From: Podospora comata
Taxonomy: Eukaryota; Ascomycota; Sordariomycetes; Sordariales; Podosporaceae
NCBI GenBank assembly: GCA_017354895.1
Contig: CP071499.1
Coordinates: forward strand, 1,302,001 to 1,366,000
Reading direction: 5' to 3'
Length of the DNA stretch: 64,000 nucleotides
Below are positions 55,456 to 64,000 of the stretch, in pieces. Made by a program: the position numbers and the translations under genes. The notes beneath the pieces were generated by a model. The model worked only from the letters and a program-made list of their open reading frames with translations, was not told where the DNA came from and searched no databases. Numbering within the stretch: position 1 is the first letter of the stretch; every line of letters begins with the position of its first letter.

Positions 55456-55595
55456 CACACAACATCGAGGATTCCCCAGCGGTCACCCAACCTGAGTCCT
55501 GGTTCGACTCTCAGCCATTTTGAAAATGAGGGCAGAGCGGACGGGATACCGTATTTTATTTTTTATTTTTATTTTAGCTGGATATGGTCGTATGT
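55455..55595 (-). rRNA. 5S rRNA-like gene with expanded helix II/III region
   Basis: On the minus strand it starts ACATACGACCATA and ends GATGTTGTGTGT, the usual fungal 5S termini. The ends pair perfectly over nine positions counting G-U pairs (ACATACGAC with GTTGTGTGT), so closing helix I is intact. Other 5S blocks are in order: ATCCCGTCCGCTCT (loop B/helix III) and GGTTGGGTGACCGCTGGGG (box C/helix IV). It is 141 nt rather than about 118-120: an A-rich stretch of about 18 nt follows the 5' block and about 8 nt extra lie in the opposite strand of the same stem. A T6 run directly at the 3' end is a pol III terminator. There is no TATA about 29 bp upstream, the position used in Neurospora. It is either an unusual active variant or a pseudogene; Neurospora and relatives disperse their 5S genes singly, which fits an isolated copy. 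Confidence 0.72.
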
Positions 55596-56324
55596 GCTAT
55601 CCAACTCCGGAATTGGGCACTTTTGCATCCTGCGGTTGATATCGTCAGACAACAGACATGATGAAAATCCCGAACAAATCCAACAAGTTTGCTGTCCCAT
55701 CTCTTTCGCTTATTTGAGGGATGGATGTATGAAGAAGATATTCTCAGGTTATAATTCAACACCTCAGTCCTCAAAAGCCACACGGGGGTGAGGAACAATA
55801 CAAAAAAGAAAAACACAGAAAAAGATCTAAAAGTAAATAAGTCAGTAGCACCGCAGCAAAATCTTGAGCCCATCTCATCATCATGATTCTCTCCGTCAAG
55901 TAGCTAAGGAAAGACATAAGGTCAACATCAATTATTCCAAAAACACAAATATTAAAAAGGCATCCCCCATGTATCTAACTCGGCCTTCTCTCATCCCAAA
56001 TACAGCATGTCTCTCTCTGCCTGCCACGATCTATCTAGTATACATCCAACAAGCTGCCAAAGACTAAACAACAAACAAAGATGCTATTTCAATTAACTCC
56101 ACGCTTTTTTGGTTATCATGAGCTTTTCAAGCGGACCAAAATGCTGCCTTCACACAAGATTTTCCCCTCCTCCCCTGATCATCTCTCCTCCCCTCCACAC
56201 CCCTTTTGCCGCTCTTTTGCCTTTTCTTTTGTTTGTGTGTCCAGCCACCCCAGCCAAGTCATAAACCGTCATCAGCTTTGGATCTTGTATGTACATCTGG
56301 GTCGTCAGAGAACCGGCTGTCAAT

Positions 56325-57960
56325 CTATGCCGACGCGGTGGTGGTGGACTCGGGGGTGGCCTCGACAACAGCTGAGGGCTGGATCTCGACCACGGCGACG
56401 AGGTCCTCGGGCTTGACCTCGGCGATGTAGTTGCCCTTGCCGTTGTAGCTATTGTAGCCACCGTGGCCACTATAGCCAGGGCCGCCATGGCCATTGTGAC
56501 CAGACTTGTGCCCTTCATTACCGTAGCCAGGACCGCCATAGCCGTTGTGGGCAGACTTGTGCCCTTCGTTGCCATAATCAGGGCCGCCATATCCAGACTG
56601 GTGGCCACCATAGTTTTGCCCATCGTGTCCATACTTGTTCCCATCATGACCATACTTGTGCCCTTCGTTACCATAGCCAGGGCCACCGTAGCCAGACTCA
56701 TGAGCGCCATATCCAGAGCCGTGCCCACCGTAGTTGTTGCCGTCAGGGCCACCATAGCCAGAACCGTGAGAGACACCACCGTAGCCGCCCTGGCCGAACC
56801 TGTGACCGTCGTGACCATAGCCAGAGTTGTGACCGTCGTGACCATAGCCAGAGTTGTGACCGTCGTACTTGCCATAGCCGTCATTGCCGCCATAGACAGA
56901 GCCATGGCCACCGTAGTTGTTGCCGAAACCATTGCCGTAGCCGTCGTAGTTGCCATGGCTGTTGTGGGCGCCACCATAGCCGCCGTAACCACTGCCGCCA
57001 TAGTTGCCACCGGGACCGCCATAACCGGAGCCGGGACCGCCATAACCGGAGCCGGGACCGCCATAACCGGAGCCGGGACCGCCATAACCGGAGCCGGGAC
57101 CGCCATAACCGGAGCCGGGACCGCCATAACCGGAGCCGGGACCGCCATAACCGGAGCCGTGACCGCCATAACCGGAGCCGTGACCGCCATAACCGGAGCC
57201 GGGACCGCCATAACCGGAGCCGTGACCGCCATAACCGGAACCGTGACCGCCATAACCGGAACCGTGACCGCCGTAACCGGAACCGTGACCGCCGTAACCG
57301 GAACCGTGACCACCATAGTTGTTGCTGTTCCCGTAGTTGTCACCGTGTCCGCCGTAGTTGCCAAGCCCACCATAGTTGTTACCGCGGCCACCATAGTCAC
57401 CACCAGGTCCATAGTTATTGCCGTGGCCACCGCCATAGCCGCCATAGCCGCCACCACCGTAGCCCTTGCCGCCGTGCTTCTCGATCCATCCGGGGGGAAC
57501 GGGGCGGAGGCAGCGGATGCGGCCGTTGTACTTCTTCTCAAGGTCGTAACAGCCCTTGAAGAGGATGCCAAAGTACTGGCCACCGCACTCGAACTTGCCG
57601 TGCTTGTCCTGAAAGCCACCGAAGGCGGCAGCCAGACCGTCAACGTAGACGGACTTGCGGTAGTCGGCTACTTTGGTCTTGAAGAAACGTGTCAGTAAAT
57701 CAACAAGCAAGCCTTGATGGGGCAGGGAGGCTAACATCGCAGTTGAGCTTATTGCGGTATTCGTTACCGTTGTTCTTGTTGCAGTCGCAATCGTCATAGA
57801 CGGTGAAGTCGCTGTAGCTGGCCAGATCCGTGACGGCAGTCAGGTTTACCGCAGGAGGAGGGATAGTGTTGAGATCGAGCTCGGAGGGAGTCGGGGCCGC
57901 TCTGATGCCGTGGGCAAGCACCAAGGCCGCGAGGCCGGTGCGGAGGGTACTCAAAGACAT
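56325..57960 (-). CDS. Secreted glycine-rich repeat protein
   Basis: Two exons, 57960-57736 and 57677-56325, giving about 525 aa. A signal peptide is clear (MSLSTLRTGLAALVLAHG, likely cut after IRA). A short Cys-containing domain follows (residues 45-145: VYDDCDCNK, NKLNCD, GKFECGGQYFGILFKGC, GRIRCLRP), then about 370 residues of Gly/Tyr/His/Asn repeats. The core is 14 copies of the heptad GG[HP]GSGY; longer irregular units with GYGNEGHK and YGHDG follow. The tail (KPEDLVAVVEIQPSAVVEAT) is not repetitive. Most likely a cell-wall or extracellular structural protein; I know no named family. The only intron, with a TTACTGAC branch point, separates the second cysteine group from the third. No GPI signal is visible. 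Confidence 0.85.
57008..57310 (-). repeat. 21-bp coding minisatellite in the glycine-rich protein gene
   Basis: About 14 units of 21 bp, plus-strand consensus CCGGGACCGCCATAACCGGA plus G, with a CCGTGACC variant. Each encodes GG[PH]GSGY. Pro and His versions occur in blocks (six Pro copies together, five His copies together), as expected from recent unit duplication. Confidence 0.9.
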
Positions 57961-59081
57961 GACGCTGGTACTCAGAATGCTGCTCAAAGAAATGAGGAGA
58001 ATGCGAGGCTGGTTGATTGGATGAAAGAGGGTGATGGAGGAATGGGCTGATGGAGGCCTGGGAGAGATACTGGGAGCTGGAGTTCTTATGTTTTGGCTTT
58101 GCCCCTATCTTCGCGCCTCATGTGCGGATGGAATGCCCCTTGACCTCATCTCAGCATCATGAACATGACTCTTGGGCTGCTATGGACGAGAGTCCGACTG
58201 TTGATGTCCACGATGTGGAGGGGGCTAGGGGATGAGACCATGGTTTGCTGTCAAGTTTGATCATGGAACACGAGGCCAAGATTGAGTCCGCAGACAACCG
58301 ATCTGTCGAGTGGTGTTTTCCCTGAATTGGTCCCTGACCGAAGTTAAGTCGTCCCCGTGGCGTCGGAGGTGCGAAAGTCAGAAGAATGGGGACTGAGATA
58401 TGGCGAACAAACTGGATTGGCTGCTAAAGTGCGGAGGGCGTGGTGCGTTAGTGTTGGTTTCCTCGTGGCGGTTGCCGCCAAAGCTTCAGTTGACTTCATG
58501 ATCGTGGTGGTAGCATTGGTTGCCGTATGCACTTATTTGAGTCAGCATCTCCTGGAGTCTCCCATGACAGAGGGGATGTCCGAAGAGAAGAAAGCGGTCT
58601 CTGGGATAGAGTCCTTCTTGACGGCAGTCTCTTTGGTAGCTCTTTCCTTCTCTCCACGATGGCTCCTTCCCTGTCTGCGGGCTTTCCCTCTGTGCTCTTT
58701 CATTGTCATTCCACCGTTCCTTCTTGACCCTCACGGCTCCTTCCTCCTCTTGAGTCTTCATTTCCCTTGGCTCCTTCCATTTCACATACGGTACAGGGAG
58801 TGTGTATAAAGTGTGCCAACGTTACCTATCTCATATGTAAGTAGGGTACACGCTCCACACATCAATGCTGTTCTGTTCTGCAATTCATCAATCCTTCCCC
58901 CTGTCTTCGTATCCATCATGTCTCAATAAACCCCTAAACCCCAGAATTGTCAAGTAAATCAAGAAAGCAAGCAAGAACCCAACCCATTACCAATCCCAAG
59001 CAAAACAAACCCACCGCTAGACTCCAGACCCAAAACTCCAGACCATGCCCTCTTCTTCACTCGACCCATCCCACTGTCGAT
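57961..59081. promoter_or_regulatory. Glycine-rich gene promoter and Yippee 3' flank
   Basis: About 1.1 kb without a supported gene. The half next to 57960 is the promoter and leader of the secreted protein gene; the rest includes the Yippee 3' UTR. No specific site recognised. Confidence 0.4.
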
Positions 59082-59507
59082 TCACGTAACCTTACAAAGC
59101 AGCTCCGCCTCCAGAATGAACTTTCCCTCCTTGTACTTCTCCGAGCTCTCATACGCCCTGTCATACTTCCACCCCACCACATCCTTGCACTGCCGGCACT
59201 GTATATCCCTCACGACATGCCTCCCCGTCGTCATGTTGCGTTCCGAGGGGTCGCCCATTTCGACGTTGACGACCGTGTTGAAGAGGTAGGCTTTGCCATG
59301 TTGGCCGCGGAAGTTCTGGTGATGGGAAATAGGCGAGCGGTTAGCGAGTCCCCTGTTGTACAAGGAGGGGGGGGGGGGAGAAGGGACAATGGAAGGGGAA
59401 GGACATACCCGCGAAATGATGTCATGGGCGTTAGCCAAGTGTGCCTTACAGCTCTTGCAGCCGTAGATGACGTCCGAGTTGAGGTAGGTGTTGTATGTTA
59501 GGCCCAT
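59082..59507 (-). CDS. Yippee-family zinc-binding protein
   Basis: Two exons, 59507-59409 and 59315-59082, giving 110 aa, the usual size for the family. The two zinc CxxC pairs are YGCKSCKAHL near residue 17 and DIQCRQCKDVVGW near residue 75. Other family blocks are AHDIISR|NFRGQHGKAYLFN across the splice junction, VVNVEMG, RNMTTGRHVVRDI and EGKFILE. The intron is in frame and open, so an unspliced reading would give a 141-aa protein with a proline-rich insert; the splice model is preferred because it restores the conserved NFRG block directly after ISR. Fungal Yippee proteins resemble a CTLH/GID-complex subunit and Mis18 folds; the role here is unknown. Confidence 0.93.
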   Translation of the reverse strand: MGLTYNTYLNSDVIYGCKSCKAHLANAHDIISRVCPSPSIVPSPPPPSLYNRGLANRSPISHHQNFRGQHGKAYLFNTVVNVEMGDPSERNMTTGRHVVRDIQCRQCKDVVGWKYDRAYESSEKYKEGKFILEAELLCKVT

Positions 59508-60548
59508 GGTTGCGGTTTTGGGGGGGGGCGGCTCCCTTGGACCACTCTCCCTGCCTAGCTAGCTGGCGATGGGTAGCTTGATTTCTTGTGTCTTGTTTTA
59601 CTTTGGTTATGGCTGTTTGCTGGCTTGGGCCGATATGGATGTGGTAGTTGTTAGCGACGGCGGTATTCTGTGAGGTGCGAACAGGACAGATAAACACGAA
59701 TAGACAGGCGGTAAGGCAGCACGAGTCGACAGCAGGCAGGAAAGCACGGGATCTGGTTCGGATATCGGATACTGGCTCTCTCGAGTCAACACCTCGGGAT
59801 CGGGGATCGCTATCGGGGGCGTCGGGAGTGTCGGGATTGGGCTACTTCGGCAGCGGTAATGAACAGGTGGTGAAACAGACGACAGTACAGGTGCAGTAGA
59901 TATCCCAAGACAAGGCAAACAAACACAAGAGAATAGTTGGGAAGTTATCACGGGACGAACCCCGAACCTTGATGGATAGGATGGAGAAACAAAGCAAATG
60001 GCAAGCAAGTGTAATGATGACCAGCGATAAGACAAGGGCGCGTGGGCACACCTGGCAGCGCTGATAAAGAACGAGGTTCCCAGTGAAGGCCAAGGGTGAC
60101 CGCCGCATTTGGGGGAACGCCGGAACGACGTCACGAGCGTTAGCCCCCAGGCGGAGCTGTTGGGTGTTGTCAAATGCGGGGCCGACTCCTCCCCCTGTCA
60201 CTGGGCAGCATGCTGAGTGCCGTGTGACCCCCTGAATGGTAACAACACCACACCGAAGAGAAGCTGAAATGCAACCGTGGAATGGAAATATAGATAATCA
60301 AATATTTACAATATGAATGTTGTTGTGTGAGATCCAAAATATTCTTGGTATCTATCTTCTCATCATCATCAGGCTTGTCTAAGCCTTTTACTTCCTCTCC
60401 TGAATCGCTGCGCGATACCTCGGGTGAGCGCCAAAATCGAATCATCCCAACTCCAGAAAAACAAAGAAAAAATATGTACAAGGGAATGAAAATAAATATG
60501 CAATGCCTCCAACCTCCTCTCACTCCCCTTTCATCTCCTATCGTGTGA
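59508..60548. other. Yippee upstream region and ferric-reductase-like 3' flank
   Basis: About 1 kb. An open frame of 188 codons (60173-59607 minus) lacks motifs. A 28-bp segment at 60118-60145 resembles the end of Yippee exon 1. Otherwise featureless. Confidence 0.4.
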
Positions 60549-62399
60549 CTACCACGAAAAGGCCTCCTCCACAAAGTCCACGGCTCCGTTATACTGCTTA
60601 TTTCTCACTGCCCGCCTGACCTCATCGCTCAGCGCGCCTGGCCCGCACACAGTCACAGCCATAGTGCCGATCTGGTTCTCCATCTCCATACCCAGCAGTG
60701 TGTCGATGTTGGGCCGGCCGGGGAACATCTGTACTGTCGAGCTGGGGCTGTGAATTTCCTTGGTCGAGCGAGGCCTGCTGACGAACAACATGATCTTGAG
60801 AACCTCGCGGCGCTTCTCCATGGCCAGAATCTCGGTCATCCAGGGGCGAATCCATTCGAGGTGCTCAGGAGTCTGGATCACCCAGACCATGATGACCTTG
60901 CGAGCAGCAACTGTCCCATTGCTATAACCGGCGACGAGATCACGGACGTGGGGAACGGCCTGGGTCACGCCAACACCACCGGCAAAGAGCATGACTGTTC
61001 CGTACGAGTGAAGTTGATGAGAGCCGCGATAGGGACCCTCAACAAGACAACGGGTAACAAGCTTTCCGTCGGGGTTGGCGGCCGCGCGGCTGTAGAGCGC
61101 ACCAGTGAAGCCGGTGCGGCCACGGATGATGAAAGAAACAGACGTCTTCTTCTGATACAAGACATCGTGGCGGTCCATCGGGAGACCCTTTTCACCGTCG
61201 AGCTGCTCAGCTTCGTCGCTCCAGGCTACGGTGAAAGGGTGAGATTGCCAGAAACCGATAGATGGCATGTAAAGGTAGGCGTGCTGTCCGGGCCGGAAAT
61301 CCCAAGGGCGGGCCATGCTGACAGTCACGCGGCAGGCACCGCCAGGGAGAGCCTCAACGAGAGTCTTGGTCCCACCGGCTCCGATGTTGCGATATCCGAC
61401 ACGAAGGAAACGGGCAGCACGGTCAAAGATCCACAGGGCACAAACGGCGTAGAGATACTTGAGCTGTGGGAGCTTCTTGAGGTCGAGGTGGTACCAGAGA
61501 CCAAGAACCGCCAAGATTGCGAGGGCGATATGGGCAATCTTGAAGGTCTCATAGTAGGCGTGTCGAAAAATGCTGGATGCCTGAATGCAAAGGGCAATCA
61601 TGGCACAGGTCGACTACAGAACTTTGTTAGCCATGTTCCTCGATACATTAGATCCAAGATAACTTACAATGAATCCCCACATCAGAAACTTGACGGTGAT
61701 GGCAGTGTTGAAAGCAGCGCTCCAGCCGTTCTTGGAAGCATTGCCAACCAGCCAGGCCACTGTGTGGGCAACAGACTCCAGCATGACAATACGCCCAAAC
61801 CAGCGGTGAAGAAGATTGAAGGTGTCGAAAGAGATGCCGAGAAGATTGATGAGAGGGTTGTTGCGGCCAGCCATGAGGAACAGAGGGATCATGTTGACAA
61901 CAGCGAGGTATCCGGTCCTGTTTCTAATGAGTGCCGCAACTTGACCAAGAGGGCCGGAGAAGTCGATGGTCATGACGCAAAACGCAACGTTGGTGCCAAG
62001 GTAGGCCAAGAGGAAAAAAAGCTGAAGACGGGACGGAAGAGTGCCGACATTGAGGGCCGAGCTGATCTGGAACTCGCGGTTGTGCCTCTTGCTGAAGATG
62101 GGTGCGTAGAGGATGTTCTTCTGGAACCATGAGTAGTTGTGGGATGGCTTGGCGAAGTATCGCTGTTGGTCGTTGTGAAGGCAGGTTACCGTCCTCACAT
62201 ATCGGACCAAGACTGTGGTAACTCGCCAGATGAGCAGGGCTCCCGAGACTGCACCCAGAACAATCAACAAGTAGTGAGAAAGCATCTTGTTCACGACAGC
62301 ATGATCCACGCTGCTGGTAGCTCCTCCCGCTGCTGCTCCATGGCCCCCTCCACCTGCCTGCGCGCCAGCTGTGGCATTTCCCGGAACCGATACCGACAT
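60549..62399 (-). CDS. Ferric-reductase-like transmembrane oxidoreductase (FRE/NOX type)
   Basis: Two exons, 62399-61668 and 61613-60549, giving about 598 aa. The membrane half has six or more helices and the paired histidines that hold two hemes (NLLHRWFGRIVMLESVAHTV; YETFKIAHIALAILAVLGLWYH). It is followed by an FAD-binding domain (RPGQHAYLYMPSIGFWQSHPFTV, with HPFT) and an NAD(P)H-binding domain (LFAGGVGVTQAVPHVRDL; VCGPGALSDEVRRAV). Members move electrons from NADPH across the plasma membrane to reduce Fe3+ or Cu2+ for uptake. The start at 62399 (MSVSVPGN) is the first ATG; a short Gly/Ala-rich stretch precedes the first helix and no cleaved signal is evident. The substrate metal is not determined by sequence. 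A metal-detoxification transporter lies 14 kb away, but no shared control is visible. Confidence 0.92.
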
Positions 62400-63784
62400 G
62401 TTGAATCCTCCCAAATTCTGTCGAGTTATTTTGATGTTTCTGTCTCCAACAAGAACTGAATCGTGCTCCACTCTATCCTAGTAGGTGGTGTTTGGTAAGT
62501 TGAATCGCAACCTATGTCAAAGGTTCATCTGATGTCGCTGAATGCTGTCGAAGCTGTACGGGCCACCGATTGTTTTGCCGAGTAGAAAAGAACGAATGCT
62601 GTGGTATCCAGATTTCCTGTCCAAGTCCTGCTGGAAAGTTTGAATACCTATTGTTGAGTGGATTGAGGTGGTGTTTAATGGGATGATGATCAAGGAACGT
62701 TGAGCTGCGTGACTGTGATTGCTGATTGTCTGTCTGTCGTCTTTTTCCCAGTACCCGATATCTCGCTTTCTATGTCGAATGCCAACCAAATGTGGACAAA
62801 AAAAGAATGAAATTGTATGTTTAAACCACACAATGCGTGCCTCAAGGTCGCAAGGACAGAAGAGAAAGCTCTCGGCCAGTCAAGGGAGAGTGTTGATAGC
62901 AATCAAAAGGGGTGGAAAGAATGAAATGCAAACTCAATGCAGGCTGGGTGGTGCAAGGGAAAAGAAAAGGAAGTCGTCCAAGGACGAAAGATGATGGCAG
63001 ATCTAGCCAAGAATCCAAGAAACCGGGGGACTGGGAGACAGATGAAGGGAGAGACGATGAAAATTGAACGGCTTGTCGACATGGGGGGGTGCGGGAAGCC
63101 CGCCAGGGGGCAGCGACCCCTCCTATTTCCTAATTGGGCATCTTGCACCGGTCCGTACTGACGCGTCCCGGGGCTGGTACAAGATGGTATTTTCACAATT
63201 CCACGGCTAAATTTGCACGTTACAGCGAAAGATGGCGCTGCTGATTTGAATTTCAATACCATATCTTACCATTCCATCCTGTCTCACCACCCAGCCCCAA
63301 TGTTCACCTTATGACCCTCGACAAGAATCGAGACCTGACATCTGTCTTGCTCCCAGACCAGACATGGCCGCTTGCTGCAACAAGCTCGCCCTGCTTCTTC
63401 TGCCAAAGCTCGGCTGGAAGCTGATCCCAGCAAAACCACTTGACTGGATTCCTGGAGACACATGCTTCGTAATGGTGGTCCGTCCGCTCATGCATTGGCC
63501 ACCAGGCCTCCTCATCCTCCGCAGCGCAGCGCGGCGGTGCGAGTGCAAACAGGTACGGGATGCCAAGATAACCCACGAACGGAGCTTCGATTGGGCAAAG
63601 GTGAAACGCCACAGGGGAGACCATCGCCTGGGGTTGTCCCTGTGCCGATCCAAGTTCCTCAGCACATCACCTCCTCCCACCACCACAAGAAAAGTCCCTC
63701 AGCCAGACTCCCAGAAAATCCAAAAACCAAGCCCGGCTAGGCATCACGACGTAATCTCCTGTTGGTTTACGGGTCTAGCCACAT
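62400..63784. promoter_or_regulatory. Ferric-reductase-like gene upstream region
   Basis: About 1.4 kb. The part next to 62399 is the promoter and leader. I looked for the GATA-type iron site ATCWGATAA and found only a partial match (ATCTGATGT near 62526). An open frame at 63304-63624 (minus) is not recognised as a gene. Confidence 0.4.
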
Positions 63785-64000
63785 CAGGTAAAAGATCCCA
63801 CAAACATCGAAAAACAGTCAAAACACACCAAAATCAACTGCATTTTCGTGTAGAGCTATCTAATAAATATTTTAACTACTTCTCATTATAAAAATTAACG
63901 CAGTTTATATTTATCAGCCTAATTATGCCAAGATATTAAGTAAAAACTTTAAAGCTTATATTATTAGGTTTTATTCTTAAAGCTAATAGTTACTAAATTA
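63785..64000. other. AT-rich, RIP-like edge
   Basis: Composition changes near 63785 from about 50% GC to strongly AT-rich with many TA dinucleotides (TTATAT, ATTATTAGG, CTAATAGTTACTAAATTA). No open frame survives. This is how repeats inactivated by repeat-induced point mutation look in sordariomycetes; the element itself would lie beyond the right edge. Confidence 0.6.

Larger units (their letters stand above)
46132..56324. other. 10-kb gene-poor region
   Basis: No protein gene could be supported on either strand over about 10.2 kb. Open frames stay under 180 codons, overlap on several frames and lack motifs. It contains a CA repeat (47662-47724), two long poly(A) tracts (49994-50017 and 55180-55200) and a 5S rRNA-like gene (55455-55595). 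The left end must hold the promoter and leader of the ABC transporter. Composition is ordinary, so this is not a typical RIP-degraded block; regulatory DNA or non-coding transcripts are possible. Confidence 0.45.

Noticed and set aside
56463-57698. 411- and 497-codon alternative frames in the glycine-rich gene
   Set aside because: The 21-bp repeat keeps extra frames open. Only the frame with the signal peptide, cysteines and tail is sensible.
59607-60173. 188-codon minus-strand frame upstream of Yippee
   Set aside because: No motif. Composition changes along its length and it overlaps the expected Yippee leader.
63304-63624. 106-codon minus-strand frame near the right edge
   Set aside because: Tryptophan- and cysteine-containing and slightly protein-like, but single, short and without recognisable family or splice partners.

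Overview
The window is a piece of nuclear chromosome from a filamentous ascomycete, most likely a sordariomycete of the Sordariales (Podospora/Chaetomium/Neurospora type). The reasons are short 50-180 nt introns with GTRNGT donors and CTRAC-like branch points, GC-rich third codon positions, a Zn(II)2Cys6 regulator, CSN5, a fungal FMP27, a dispersed 5S rRNA-like gene, and an AT-rich, RIP-like tail at the right edge. No virus, plasmid, CRISPR array or complete transposon is visible.

Layout, left to right. 0.6-2.0 kb (-): Ydj1-type DnaJ co-chaperone with a CaaX end. 3.0-5.4 kb (+): mitochondrial glutamyl-tRNA synthetase, followed directly by a 92-triplet TTG tract and a 184-bp foldback inverted repeat. 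6.4-7.5 kb (-): COP9 signalosome subunit CSN5. 8.2-17.4 kb (-): a giant intronless FMP27/Hobbit-type bridge-like lipid transfer protein. 18.8-19.7 kb (-): Tim17/22/23-like membrane protein, divergent from eIF4B (Tif3) at 20.3-22.5 kb (+), which carries a probable 6-nt microexon. 23.7-25.2 kb (-): class III aminotransferase. 27.6-30.3 kb (-): Zn2Cys6 transcription factor. 30.3-36.1 kb: almost gene-free. 36.1-38.8 kb (+): CDC48. 40.5-41.1 kb (-): small unrecognised protein, with an acidic coding-like stretch beyond its stop. 42.8-46.1 kb (-): HMT1-type ABC half-transporter. 46.1-56.3 kb: about 10 kb without a convincing protein gene, holding microsatellites, two poly(A) runs and a 5S rRNA-like gene on the minus strand. 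56.3-58.0 kb (-): secreted glycine-rich repeat protein. 59.1-59.5 kb (-): Yippee protein. 60.5-62.4 kb (-): ferric-reductase-type transmembrane oxidoreductase. 62.4-64.0 kb: no clear gene, ending in strongly AT-rich DNA.

Most genes are housekeeping: protein quality control (Ydj1-like, Cdc48), translation (mitochondrial GluRS, eIF4B, 5S-like RNA), ubiquitin-like signalling (CSN5), mitochondrial or contact-site membranes (Tim17-like, FMP27), and metal or redox handling (HMT1-like, ferric-reductase-like). They do not form one pathway or biosynthetic cluster. The most unusual elements are non-coding: the enlarged 5S-like gene with an intact closing helix and a T6 terminator, the foldback repeat, the TTG tract and the microexon. 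Exon boundaries were worked out by eye from splice signals and reading frame and may be off by a base or two.
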